From NCBI RefSeq assembly GCF_011326755.1, contig NZ_JAAOIE010000001.1, positions 460,344 through 524,343 of the forward strand: DNA of 64,000 nt, given 5' to 3'. The DNA is from Cochlodiniinecator piscidefendens. GTDB lineage: Bacteria; Pseudomonadota; Alphaproteobacteria; Rhodobacterales; Rhodobacteraceae. Below the pieces are notes generated by a model that saw only the letters and a program-made list of their open reading frames with translations, ran no database searches and had not been told where the DNA came from. Positions 1 through 8,626 of the stretch are shown here, piece by piece. Positions within the stretch are counted from its first letter, which is position 1, and each line of letters opens with the position of its first letter. The position numbers and the translations under genes were made by a program.

Positions 1-2804
1 GAGCGAAACGCAATTTTTTGCGCCAGCGTCTTAGGCAGTTCAACCACCTCTGGCTGCCCAAGCGCGACAACATCCGCAACCGCATGACCCGCCCAACGTC
101 CAAGTTCAAAGGCACGCAAGTTCCCCTCAACCGCAGCACCATTCATTTTGATCGCTTCACGGATCGCATCCCCAGACAAGGGCACAAGCCCCCGCTGCCA
201 TGCCGCGCCAAGCATCATCATGTTGGAAAAAATAGAATCCCCCAGCAGGTTCTTTGCGATTTCAGACGCATCAAACATCTGCAATTGATCCTTTAGTCGT
301 GCCTCAAGCGCGAGGGAAAGCCGATCCATCGGAAGCTTAAATTCCGTATCTTTGGTGAAATCACCCGTGATGATTTCATGGCTGTTCACCACCGCGCCCG
401 TGCGCCCAGTCTTCATCAACCCCAGCGTTTTGGCACCAGCAGTTGTCACCAGATCACCACCAATCACCGCGTCCGCTTCGCCAGTGGCGACACGTATGGC
501 GCTGATATCTTCTGGTGCGTTGGCCAAACGACAATGAATGTGCACCGCGCCCCCTTTTTGGGCGAGCCCGGCCATTTCCATCATGCCAGCACCTTTGCCA
601 TCAATATGCGCAGCCTGCGCCATGATCGCCCCAATGGTCACAACCCCTGTACCGCCAACGCCTGTGATAATCACGTTATGCGTTCCGTTGATCATCGGCA
701 GATCCGGATCGGGTAAGGCCGGCACCTCAAACTGCGCGGCTTTTTTCTTTTTGGGCGTTGCCCCCTCAAGCGTAACAAAAGACGGACAAAACCCATTCAC
801 ACAGGAAAAATCTTTGTTGCAAGACGATTGGTCAATGGCCCGTTTGCGGCCCAATTCAGTTTCAACAGGCACAATAGAAACGCAATTGGATTGCACACCG
901 CAATCGCCGCACCCCTCACATACATCGGGGTTGATAAAAACACGTTGATCAGGATCAGGAAACAAACCCCGTTTGCGGCGGCGGCGCTTTTCAGCGGCAC
1001 AGGTCTGTACATAAAGAATGACAGACACACCTTTGATTTTACTAAACTCTTCCTGAACCTTAGGCATCGCATCGCGCGTGTGTACATCAATACCAGACGG
1101 GAAGTCCTTTAGGTTCACATCCTCTTTTTCATCATAAACAAGTGCGAGTTTCTCAACTCCCATAGCCATGACTTCGCGTGCGATACGTGGTGCGGTCAGG
1201 TCACCTTCGTTGGTTTGCCCCCCGGTCATGGCAACAGCGTCATTGTAGAGAATTTTATAAGTAATCGTCGTCCCCGCTGCCAAAGCAGACCGAATGGACA
1301 ACGACCCAGAATGGTTATAAGTTCCGTCGCCTAGGTTTTGGAAAACATGGTCACGATTGGAAAACGGCGCTTCGCCTACCCAATTAGCCCCTTCGCCCCC
1401 CATTTGGGTAAACCCTACGGTTTCGCGGTCCATCCACTGCACCATATAGTGGCACCCGATCCCAGCATATGCGCGGCTGCCATCTGGGACTTTGGTTGAC
1501 GAATTATGCGGACATCCAGAACAGAAATACGGCAAGCGCGCAGCAATATCTTCGGCGTTATCAGCCAATTGCGCCTGATTAAGCAGATCAAGCCCTGCCA
1601 GAACGCTTTCCGACCCCCGGCCTTCCTCAACCAAGATATTGCCGACATTTTGCGCAATCATAATCGGATCCAACGCCATGCGCGTCGGGAAAAGCTCCTC
1701 TCCGTCTTTATACCAGCCATAAACGCGCCGACCTTTACGGTCATCAAAGATTGCTTCTTTCACCTGCACTTCGATCAGTTTACGTTTTTCTTCGACCACA
1801 ACAATCAGATCAAGCCCTTCGGCCCAGTCGTGAAACCCATCCATATCGAGCGGCCACACCTGACCGATTTTATACGTGGTGATCCCCAGACGTTCAGCCT
1901 CGTCCGCATCCAACCCAAGCAATTGCAAAGCATGCGTGAGATCCAGCCAGTTTTTCCCAGCCGCTACAAAACCAATCTTAGCGCCGCGACTGCCCCAGAC
2001 ACGTTTGTTAATTTTGTTAGCCTTAGCAAAGGCTTCTGCGGCAAACCTCTTGTGATCAATCATCCGTGCCTCTTGGGCTTGTGGGGTATCCACAACGCGG
2101 ATATTCAGCCCACCCTCAGGCATCTCGAACTCAGGCTCAACAATTTGCATTCGGAACGGATCACCATCAACAACAGCAGTCGCCTCGATCGTGTCTTTCA
2201 TGGTTTTCAAACCAACCCAGACCCCCGCAAAACGGCTCAGTGCCCAGGCGTAATGACCATAATCTAAGATCTCCTGCACCCCTGCCGGGGACACTATCGG
2301 CATATAAGCGTCCAACATCGCCCAGTCGGATTGATGCAGCGTGGTGGAACTTTCGCCAGTGTGATCATCGCCCATTGCCATAACAACGCCGCCATGTGTG
2401 GATGTCCCAGCCATATTGGCATGCCGCATCACATCACCCGACCGATCAACACCCGGGCCCTTACCATACCAAAGCCCGAACACACCGTCGTATTTGCCTT
2501 CTCCGCGCAACTCGGCTTGCTGTGAACCCCAAATCGCAGTCGCCGCCAAATCTTCGTTCAAACCCGGCTGGAACGTCACTTGGGCTGATGACAACAACTG
2601 TGAGGCCCGCGACATCTGCAAATCAACTGCCCCCAACGGGGAACCACGATACCCGGTTACATATCCTGCCGTATTTAGCCCCGCCTGCGCATCGCGCGCC
2701 CGCTGCGCCAACACCAACCGCACCAATGCTTGTGTTCCGTTCATCAACACAGGCGATTTTTCTAGGTCAAATCGGTCATTTAGGCTAACTGTTTGGCGGG
2801 TCAT
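1..2804 (-). CDS. Indolepyruvate:ferredoxin oxidoreductase, fused alpha/beta type (C-terminus beyond window)
   Basis: This 934-codon partial frame is open to the left edge. It starts at an ATG at 2802-2804 preceded by GGAGG about 7 nt upstream. The family uses thiamine diphosphate, iron-sulfur clusters and CoA to decarboxylate aryl-pyruvates oxidatively, giving aryl-acyl-CoA in aromatic amino acid breakdown. The N-terminus has a transketolase-like pyrimidine-binding stretch (TGYRGSPLGAVDLQM). A cysteine cluster CEGCGDCGVQSNC near 865-925 and a second CNKDFSCVNGFC near 800-830 fit ferredoxin-like cluster binding. The gamma-type domain follows, with GVGGTGVVTIG near 640-670. Family members that fuse these parts are about 1130-1160 residues, so roughly 200 residues are missing to the left. 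The divergent LysR gene 157 bp away is the obvious candidate regulator. Confidence 0.9.
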   Translation of the reverse strand, partial: MTRQTVSLNDRFDLEKSPVLMNGTQALVRLVLAQRARDAQAGLNTAGYVTGYRGSPLGAVDLQMSRASQLLSSAQVTFQPGLNEDLAATAIWGSQQAELRGEGKYDGVFGLWYGKGPGVDRSGDVMRHANMAGTSTHGGVVMAMGDDHTGESSTTLHQSDWAMLDAYMPIVSPAGVQEILDYGHYAWALSRFAGVWVGLKTMKDTIEATAVVDGDPFRMQIVEPEFEMPEGGLNIRVVDTPQAQEARMIDHKRFAAEAFAKANKINKRVWGSRGAKIGFVAAGKNWLDLTHALQLLGLDADEAERLGITTYKIGQVWPLDMDGFHDWAEGLDLIVVVEEKRKLIEVQVKEAIFDDRKGRRVYGWYKDGEELFPTRMALDPIMIAQNVGNILVEEGRGSESVLAGLDLLNQAQLADNAEDIAARLPYFCSGCPHNSSTKVPDGSRAYAGIGCHYMVQWMDRETVGFTQMGGEGANWVGEAPFSNRDHVFQNLGDGTYNHSGSLSIRSALAAGTTITYKILYNDAVAMTGGQTNEGDLTAPRIAREVMAMGVEKLALVYDEKEDVNLKDFPSGIDVHTRDAMPKVQEEFSKIKGVSVILYVQTCAAEKRRRRKRGLFPDPDQRVFINPDVCEGCGDCGVQSNCVSIVPVETELGRKRAIDQSSCNKDFSCVNGFCPSFVTLEGATPKKKKAAQFEVPALPDPDLPMINGTHNVIITGVGGTGVVTIGAIMAQAAHIDGKGAGMMEMAGLAQKGGAVHIHCRLANAPEDISAIRVATGEADAVIGGDLVTTAGAKTLGLMKTGRTGAVVNSHEIITGDFTKDTEFKLPMDRLSLALEARLKDQLQMFDASEIAKNLLGDSIFSNMMMLGAAWQRGLVPLSGDAIREAIKMNGAAVEGNLRAFELGRWAGHAVADVVALGQPEVVELPKTLAQKIAFR

Positions 2805-2961
2805 TTGCGCTCCTCCACATGCGACTGGCTTAGCCACATGATAGGTCACAATTATTGACCTACAAAGCAAAAAGATTGTGACGCGACGTCTTTAGCGCTA
2901 CAAAGGCGGCTTCGGTAATTCTGGCAAAGACCAGATGGCATAAACGACAGGGTAAAACAAA

Positions 2962-3867
2962 ATGGACTGGGATAAATTACGAATATTTCACGCGGTCGCA
3001 GACGCAGGTAGCCTAACACATGCCGGCGAAACGCTCCATCTATCACAATCTGCGGTCAGTCGACAGATTCGTGCACTCGAGGAAAGCCTTACCGCCACCT
3101 TGTTTCATCGTCATGCCCGTGGGTTGATTCTAACCGAGCAAGGCGAGCTATTGTTCGATGCCACCAGTGCGATGTCCAAACGTCTTGATGCGGCGTCAGC
3201 GCGGATCAAAGACAGCGAAGAAGAAGTCTTTGGTGAACTGCGCGTTACCACCACCACTGGTTTTGGGCTTTTGTGGCTATCTCCGCGCTTGCCCCATTTT
3301 TACGACAAATATCCTGAACTCAAAATTGACCTCATGCTCGAAGAGCGCGTTCTTGACCTACCCATGCGCGAAGCCGACGTCGCCATTCGCATGAAAGAGC
3401 CAAGCCAAGCTGACCTGATCCGCAAACGTCTTATGTCCGTCAATATGCGGCTCTATGCTTCAAAGGAGTATGTGGAAAAGCATGGCGCTCCTGAAACTAT
3501 GGCAGACCTGAACAAGCATCGCCTCTTGTGCCAAAGCATCAACAGCGCGCAAGTCTCTGCCGGGGCAAGCTTTGTGCAAAACCTGCTCACATGCGATATT
3601 CCCTCGTTGTTGACCGTCAATAACTACTTCGGCGTACTTCAGGGGGTTCGCCACCACCTCGGAATTGGTGTTTTGCCAAATTACGTTACCGAAGATTTCC
3701 CTGAGCTGGTGCATGTCCTGCCTGACGTGTCTTCAAACGAGGTGCCAGTTTACCTCGCCTATCCGTCTGAACTGCGCCAATCCAAGCGCATCGCAGCGTT
3801 TCGTGATTTCGTACAAGAAGAGATCATTCTCTATCGCAAACATCAACGTGAGGCAGGCCAGGAATAA
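2962..3867 (+). CDS. LysR-family transcriptional regulator
   Basis: A 301-residue protein of normal LysR length. Residues 1-60 form the winged helix-turn-helix (DKLRIFHAVADAGSLTHAGE followed by LSQSAVSRQIRALEE), and residues 90-290 form the periplasmic-binding-protein-like effector domain. It is divergent from the indolepyruvate oxidoreductase gene, and the 157-bp gap must hold both promoters. LysR regulators usually control the divergent neighbour, so control of aryl-pyruvate oxidation is the likely role. The effector is unknown. The ATG at 2962 starts directly at the conserved MDWDKLRIF opening of this subgroup. Confidence 0.88.
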   Translation: MDWDKLRIFHAVADAGSLTHAGETLHLSQSAVSRQIRALEESLTATLFHRHARGLILTEQGELLFDATSAMSKRLDAASARIKDSEEEVFGELRVTTTTGFGLLWLSPRLPHFYDKYPELKIDLMLEERVLDLPMREADVAIRMKEPSQADLIRKRLMSVNMRLYASKEYVEKHGAPETMADLNKHRLLCQSINSAQVSAGASFVQNLLTCDIPSLLTVNNYFGVLQGVRHHLGIGVLPNYVTEDFPELVHVLPDVSSNEVPVYLAYPSELRQSKRIAAFRDFVQEEIILYRKHQREAGQE

Positions 3868-3960
3868 CCATCAATTTCCATGCCTTAAAAAGCTATGCAA
3901 AAACCGCATAGCGGACATGCTTAAATTTAGATGTTTTTTCCTTGATCCACAGGGGCACCA

Positions 3961-4058
3961 TCCCTAAATCAAGCCTCGAAGGTGATGATCGAAGAAATTC
4001 TTATCATCTTCACCTCCCTGTTGGACTTCGGCCGAGCTTAGTGCTCGGCCTTTTTTTT
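3961..4058 (+). ncRNA. Candidate trans-acting small RNA, possibly MmgR/suhB (alpha-r8) type
   Basis: The 372-bp gap between the LysR gene and purL has no convincing gene but has the layout of a small RNA. A first hairpin pairs GGTGA-TGAT (3981-3989) with ATCA-TCT-TCACC (4003-4014, 3-nt bulge). An unpaired pyrimidine stretch CTCCCTG (4014-4020) follows, and a strong intrinsic terminator closes it (4030-4058). Alphaproteobacterial small RNAs of the MmgR/suhB family share this order of hairpin, CCUCCC-type single strand and terminator. The family name is from memory and unverified, and the 5' end is a guess. The rest of the gap (4059-4239) shows only a G tract and presumably the purL promoter. 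Confidence 0.45.
4030..4058 (+). terminator. Intrinsic terminator
   Basis: A 7-bp stem GGCCGAG/CTCGGCC (4030-4036 with 4044-4050) has a 7-nt loop and is followed by eight T residues. The T run passes directly into ten G residues (4059-4068). It closes either the LysR transcript or the small RNA proposed just upstream. Confidence 0.85.
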
Positions 4059-4239
4059 GGGGGGGGGGCGGACGCTTTTACCGCACACGAGCCACCCGCT
4101 TGCTGCAATCACCACACCGCGTCGCGCTTCATTTCCCCACAAATACGACTAAAACGCCACATCTGGCCCATTCAGTCTTCCCCACGGCGCAAACTTCGCA
4201 TAAGAGGGCGCCAATCTATGCTTTAGGGGACGCTACCAC

Positions 4240-6405
4240 ATGCAAGAGCCTGCCATCACCGAAGACCTGATCGCTGCCCACGGCCTTTCGCCTTCCGAAT
4301 ATGACCGCATACTCGAAATCATTGGCCGCGAGCCCACCTTCACTGAACTCGGCATCTTTTCTGCCATGTGGAACGAACACTGTTCCTACAAATCCTCCAA
4401 AAAATGGCTGCGCACTTTGCCAACCGAAGGCCCACAGGTTATTTGCGGCCCGGGCGAAAACGCAGGCATCGTTGATATTGGCGATGGTCAATGTGTCGTT
4501 TTCAAAATGGAAAGCCACAACCACCCCTCCTACATTGAACCCTACCAAGGTGCAGCCACAGGTGTTGGCGGCATTTTGCGTGACGTGTTCACCATGGGCG
4601 CGCGCCCTATCGCGGCGATGAATTCACTTAGCTTTGGCGCCCCTGATCATCACAAAACCAAACAGCTGGTCAACGGCGTTGTTGAGGGTGTTGGCGGGTA
4701 TGGCAACTGCTTTGGCGTTCCGACTGTTGGCGGCGAAGTCCGCTTTCACCCCGCCTACAATGGCAACTGCCTTGTAAACGCTTTTGCCGCTGGTCTCGCG
4801 GATAGCGACAAAATCTTTTACTCAGCAGCCTCTGGCGTTGGGATGCCTGTTGTGTATCTCGGTGCAAAAACTGGTCGCGACGGTGTTGGCGGCGCGACAA
4901 TGGCCTCCGCTGAGTTTGACGACACGATTGAAGAAAAGCGCCCAACCGTTCAGGTTGGCGACCCCTTCACTGAAAAACGCCTGATGGAAGCCACGCTCGA
5001 ACTGATGGCCACGGGCGCTGTGATTTCAATCCAAGACATGGGTGCGGCTGGCCTGACCTGTTCGGCTGTTGAAATGGGCGACAAAGGCGGTCTCGGCGTA
5101 AAACTGAACCTCGAAGACGTCCCACAACGCGAAGAGAATATGACAGCCTATGAAATGATGCTGTCAGAATCCCAAGAACGCATGTTGATGGTCCTAAACC
5201 CAGAACTTGAAGCCGAAGCCCGCGCCGTGTTCGTGAAATGGGATCTCGACTTTGCCATCGTTGGGGAAACCATCGCTGAGGACCGCTTCCTTATCTTGCA
5301 CAACGGTGACGTCAAAGCCGACCTGCCCTTGGCAACACTTTCCGGGTCTGCCCCAGAATATGACCGCCCATGGGTAGAAACCCCTGCGGCTGAGCCCCTG
5401 ACAGATGCCGATGTACCACAGATCGACCCAATTGATGGACTCAAAGCCCTGATCAACACTGCAAACTACGGTGCAAAACAATGGGTCTATGAACAATACG
5501 ACACCACCGTTATGGCCGACAGCATGCAGACACCCGGCATGGGCTCTGGTGTGATCCGCGTTCATGGCACCGAAAAGGCGCTGGCGTTTACCTCTGACGT
5601 GACCCCGCGCTACGTCAAAGCCAACCCAGTTGAAGGCGGCAAACAAGCCGTCGCCGAAGCCTACCGCAACCTGATTTCTGTCGGTGCGGTTCCATTGGCC
5701 ACCACCGATAACATGAACTTCGGCAATCCAGAAAAACCCGAAATCATGGGTCAATTCGTTGGCGCGATCAAAGGCATCGGCGAAGCCGTTTCTGCCCTCG
5801 ACATGCCCATCGTGTCCGGCAATGTTTCTCTCTACAATGAAACCGACGGTAAGGGCATTTTGCCGACACCAACCATCGGCGCCGTTGGCCTGATCAAAAA
5901 TGCAGACGACGCCATTTTAGGCGAAGCCCGCGAAGGCCACGTTGCCCTCTTGATCGGTGAGACAGCCGGCCACCTCGGACAGTCTGCACTCTTGGCCGAA
6001 GTCTTCAACCGCGAAGACGGCGATGCACCTGCCGTCGATCTGGCTGAGGAAAAACGCAACGGTGACTTTATTAGCGCCAACCGCGAAATGATCAAAGCCT
6101 GCTCAGACCTTTCTGACGGCGGCCTAGCGCTCGCGGCGTTTGAAATGGCTGAAAACGCTGGCGTTGGTGTTTCCCTTGATACCGCAGACACCCAACAACT
6201 GTTTGGCGAAGATCAGGCGCGCTACCTTGTCGCTTGTAACTTTGATCAGGCCGAAGCCTTGATGATTGCAGCTGGTCAGGCGGGCGTAACGCTTAGCTCT
6301 GTCGGTACATTTGGCGGCGATAGCGTGACCATGGGCGGCTCAACTGCACCTCTCGCTGATCTGTCGGACATTTTCCGCGGCTCGTTTGAAGCATCCGTCG
6401 CTTAA
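4240..6405 (+). CDS. purL: Phosphoribosylformylglycinamidine synthase subunit PurL
   Basis: A 721-residue small-type PurL, which works with separate PurS and PurQ subunits (not in this window). It converts formylglycinamide ribonucleotide to the amidine using ATP and ammonia from glutamine, in purine synthesis in the cytosol. Visible landmarks are the N-terminal [10 protein letters not shown], the substrate/ATP loop MESHNHPS near residue 90, [18 protein letters not shown] near residue 105, and the second-half motif [15 protein letters not shown] near residue 620. Length and domain order are typical. It stands alone, with a terminator-bearing gap upstream and its own GC-rich terminator downstream. 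Confidence 0.97.
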   Translation: MQEPAITEDLIAAHGLSPSEYDRILEIIGREPTFTELGIFSAMWNEHCSYKSSKKWLRTLPTEGPQVICGPGENAGIVDIGDGQCVVFKMESHNHPSYIEPYQGAATGVGGILRDVFTMGARPIAAMNSLSFGAPDHHKTKQLVNGVVEGVGGYGNCFGVPTVGGEVRFHPAYNGNCLVNAFAAGLADSDKIFYSAASGVGMPVVYLGAKTGRDGVGGATMASAEFDDTIEEKRPTVQVGDPFTEKRLMEATLELMATGAVISIQDMGAAGLTCSAVEMGDKGGLGVKLNLEDVPQREENMTAYEMMLSESQERMLMVLNPELEAEARAVFVKWDLDFAIVGETIAEDRFLILHNGDVKADLPLATLSGSAPEYDRPWVETPAAEPLTDADVPQIDPIDGLKALINTANYGAKQWVYEQYDTTVMADSMQTPGMGSGVIRVHGTEKALAFTSDVTPRYVKANPVEGGKQAVAEAYRNLISVGAVPLATTDNMNFGNPEKPEIMGQFVGAIKGIGEAVSALDMPIVSGNVSLYNETDGKGILPTPTIGAVGLIKNADDAILGEAREGHVALLIGETAGHLGQSALLAEVFNREDGDAPAVDLAEEKRNGDFISANREMIKACSDLSDGGLALAAFEMAENAGVGVSLDTADTQQLFGEDQARYLVACNFDQAEALMIAAGQAGVTLSSVGTFGGDSVTMGGSTAPLADLSDIFRGSFEASVA

Positions 6406-6427
6406 ACAGCCCTAAACCTTACTTTAG

Positions 6428-6461
6428 CGCGCGCAGCCTTAACCCGGCCTGCGCGCGTTTT
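6428..6461 (+). terminator. Probable intrinsic terminator of purL
   Basis: A GC-rich stem CGCGCGCAG/CTGCGCGCG, extended by CC/GG with one bulge, is followed by TTTT. It begins 22 bp after the purL stop. The T run is short, so termination may be partial. Confidence 0.6.
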
Positions 6462-6654
6462 CGTATGCATAGTTGCTGCATAAAAAGCATACGTTTGTCA
6501 TACAGTTTGTGCATAGCCCATTTTCATAAAAATAAGGGCGTTAACCCGATTCTGGCGGTTTTTATGATAAAACCATAAAGTGACGCAGACTTGCTCTCTT
6601 GCGTATGGCCCCCAAGCGCCCTAAATCTTAATCAACAAACCAAAGGAATAGACT

Positions 6655-6891
6655 ATGGCCATGCTTGCCTCTGACATCGAAACGCTGATCCGCGAAAGCT
6701 TCCCAAATGCCCAGATCACTGTGCAAGGTGATGACGGCGTGCATTTCGCGGCTGAAGTCATCGACGAAAGCTTTGCAGGCAAAAACCGCGTTCAACAACA
6801 ACGCGCAGTCATGGCCGCCCTCAAAGGCAAAATGGACGGCCCCAACGGCGAAATCCACGCGATGGCCCTCACCACCAAAGCGCCTGAATAA
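6655..6891 (+). CDS. BolA-family protein
   Basis: A 78-residue single-domain BolA-like protein. The class II KH-like fold is recognisable from DIETLIRESFPNAQITVQGD at the start and the helix-turn region VQQQRAVMAALKG near residue 50. BolA proteins pair with monothiol CGFS glutaredoxins through a shared iron-sulfur cluster, and such a glutaredoxin gene follows 33 bp downstream, so the pair very probably acts together in iron-sulfur handling or iron sensing. The ATG at 6655 is preceded by AAAGGAA about 7 nt away. The 249-bp gap upstream contains a CGTATGC/GCATACG inverted repeat (6462-6468 and 6487-6493) that could be an operator. Confidence 0.9.
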   Translation: MAMLASDIETLIRESFPNAQITVQGDDGVHFAAEVIDESFAGKNRVQQQRAVMAALKGKMDGPNGEIHAMALTTKAPE

Positions 6892-6924
6892 TCCGCGTTC
6901 CCGGCATTCTACGAAAGAAATCAA

Positions 6925-7287
6925 ATGACTGATGCACAAACACAAATCAAAGAAACCGTAACTGAAAACGATGTTGTCCTCTTTATGAAGGGCACATCTT
7001 CCATGCCACAATGCGGCTTCTCTTCCCGCGTTGCAGGTGTGTTGAATTTCATGGGCGTCGACTACAAAGACGTCAACGTTCTCGCAGACGAAGCGATCCG
7101 CCAAGGCGTCAAAGATTATTCAGATTGGCCAACCGTTCCACAGCTTTACATCAAAGGCGAATTCGTCGGTGGTTGTGACATCATCACCGAAATGACCCTG
7201 TCCGGTGAACTCGACACAATGTTTGAACAAAACGGCGTCACCTACAACAAAGAAGCCGCTGACAAAATTCGCGAAGCCAACGCGTAA
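6925..7287 (+). CDS. grxD: Monothiol glutaredoxin, Grx4 family
   Basis: A 120-residue CGFS-type glutaredoxin. The active-site CGFS is at residues 31-34 (MPQCGFSSR), preceded by the glutathione-binding lysine in FMKGT and followed by [19 protein letters not shown], the conserved TVP and GGCD elements. These proteins hold a [2Fe-2S] cluster with glutathione and pass it to other proteins, commonly as heterodimers with BolA. The BolA-like gene is directly upstream and apparently cotranscribed. An acidic and lysine-rich tail after residue 105 is usual for bacterial members. Transcription probably ends at the hairpin and terminator at 7303-7438. Confidence 0.95.
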   Translation: MTDAQTQIKETVTENDVVLFMKGTSSMPQCGFSSRVAGVLNFMGVDYKDVNVLADEAIRQGVKDYSDWPTVPQLYIKGEFVGGCDIITEMTLSGELDTMFEQNGVTYNKEAADKIREANA

Positions 7288-7302
7288 AACGTCAATCACT
7301 AA

Positions 7303-7402
7303 AGCGCCTCGCCTTAAACCTGAACCACCAATACCCTACCACGCCTTTGGCGTTCTCGGGACATTGGTGGCGCAAGTTGATTTTTGGTAAAGGCGAGACG
7401 CT
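7303..7402. repeat. 100-nt three-tier irregular hairpin between convergent grxD and zapA
   Basis: Three nearly co-centred inverted repeats lie between the grxD and zapA stops. The outer arms (7303-7315 and 7390-7402) pair over 13 positions with one mismatch, the middle arms CCACCAAT/ATTGGTGG are at 7325-7332 and 7363-7370, and the apex is CCC..ACGCC/GGCGT..GGG at 7334-7360. On the plus strand a strong terminator follows 11 nt later, so the whole could be a small RNA or a structured 3' end of the grxD transcript. In many proteobacteria 6S RNA lies next to zapA, but the length here is short for 6S and I cannot match its conserved bubble. A palindromic mobile repeat is the other possibility. Confidence 0.6.
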
Positions 7403-7413
7403 GAAAACAGCAA

Positions 7414-7438
7414 AAGCCCACCATTCGGTGGGCTTTTT
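7414..7438 (+). terminator. Intrinsic terminator between grxD and zapA
   Basis: Stem GCCCACC/GGTGGGC (7416-7422 with 7427-7433), loop ATTC, flanked by AAAA on the left and TTTTT on the right. It can serve both converging transcripts, but the longer T run favours the plus strand. Confidence 0.85.
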
Positions 7439-7470
7439 CATTTTAATAACAGTATCTTTCAACCCAAAGC

Positions 7471-7878
7471 TCAACTCGTAGGCGCTGCAGCTTCTGGTTC
7501 TTCAAACTGACTGGCAAGACTTTCAGCACGCGCCGCAATTTCCGCCATGGTGTCCGTCACAACAGCAGGAATTACGGGCACCTCAACCCGAACAGGTTCT
7601 GGTGCTGGTGCGTTTTTTAGCGCCTCTAATTCCGCTTGAACCACCGTCATTTGAGCCTTGGCCTGGCTAAGCTTTTCCTCAAGCCCTGCGGTTTTATCCG
7701 CAAGCATCAAACCCGCCATCAACAGCATACGTGGCTCAGGCAATCGTCCGATCTGACCCGCCAGAGTTTGTGCTTCAGTGTCCAAAAGCGCCGCAGCGGA
7801 ATGTAGGTAATGTTCTTCGCCATCTTGGCAAGCGACTTCAAATTCGCGACCACCGATTGTGATGTGGACTTCAGCCAT
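7471..7878 (-). CDS. zapA: Cell division protein ZapA
   Basis: A 135-residue ZapA-like protein that should promote FtsZ bundling at the division ring. The N-terminal half carries the family core: VHITIGGREFEVACQDGEE, then a helix ending in LMLADKTAGLEEKLSQ and a coiled coil to about residue 88. An Ala/Pro/Glu-rich tail follows. It overlaps the upstream coiled-coil gene by one base (TAATG), so the two are translationally coupled. It converges on grxD, with terminator structures in between. Confidence 0.88.
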   Translation of the reverse strand: MAEVHITIGGREFEVACQDGEEHYLHSAAALLDTEAQTLAGQIGRLPEPRMLLMAGLMLADKTAGLEEKLSQAKAQMTVVQAELEALKNAPAPEPVRVEVPVIPAVVTDTMAEIAARAESLASQFEEPEAAAPTS

Positions 7879-8375
7879 TACTCGGTCTCCTCAGTCACAA
7901 GAACCGGCGCAATTGACGCCAGAATGCCATCTAATTCCGCCCGATCCCCAGATTGCGCAGCACGCAATGCTTCTAGTTCGGCCATCATCGCCATATTGAT
8001 CAAATGTGGTTCTGCAACCCCGGCTTCGTTCGCTTTGCGCAGCGCATCATTTGACTCGCGCAATTGTTGGTTTGCCGCCTGAATTCGCTTCAGCGCGACT
8101 TCCATCGTTGCGATTTCCGCGGCCTTTGCTTCCAATTCAGATTTCAGCTCATTCGCGGCTCGGTCCCGTTTGCGTTTCACAATACGCAAACGATCTAACA
8201 GTTGCGCATTTGCTGTGCGCTCATCTTCGAGTTCTGAAGTCACCTGCGCCAAATCCTCAGCGCTTGCGGTGTCTTGCGCAGGTGTCGCCTCCGCTTGGCG
8301 TTGACGCTCCATCCCCTGCCCGATCTGTTCAAGCGCGCGTGTGATACGCCGTTCTAGATCTGCAATTTCGGTCAT
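7878..8375 (-). CDS. Coiled-coil protein upstream of zapA, unknown function
   Basis: A 165-residue, almost wholly helical protein with heptad-rich stretches from about residue 5 (DLERRITRALEQIGQGMERQ) to residue 135 and no membrane segment. The ATG at 8375 is chosen over an in-frame start 20 codons upstream because the conserved-looking MTEIADLERRI opening begins there. The stop codon shares a base with the zapA start, so the two products are probably made in step, which suggests a division-related role. This is inference from coupling; no catalytic motif is visible. Confidence 0.75.
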   Translation of the reverse strand: MTEIADLERRITRALEQIGQGMERQRQAEATPAQDTASAEDLAQVTSELEDERTANAQLLDRLRIVKRKRDRAANELKSELEAKAAEIATMEVALKRIQAANQQLRESNDALRKANEAGVAEPHLINMAMMAELEALRAAQSGDRAELDGILASIAPVLVTEETE

Positions 8376-8626
8376 ATTTTGCCCCTTGGCTACGTTTTTA
8401 GGACCAGAGTCGCAGCATGCCCAGTCCTGGGACAAAGCGCAACGCCAATCGTCTCATTCTGTCGAATCGCGATCAGCATAGGTCTTTGGTTGAATTTAAC
8501 CTGTCATTTCGCAAAATTCTCCCCCAAAGCGCATACAATCGACGCAAATGGCTTCGCTTTGCTTGATCTTCCTTGCTGGGCTGATAGAAGACTTGCGAAA
8601 TCGCTCTAGCCCAAAGGAAGCGCCCC

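Noticed and set aside
1506-2267. 253-codon plus-strand frame
   Set aside because: Antisense shadow of the indolepyruvate oxidoreductase frame, whose motifs are clear on the minus strand; no ribosome site and biased composition.
7303-7402. Calling the hairpin 6S RNA outright
   Set aside because: Too short and no recognisable open-complex bubble; kept as a structured element only.
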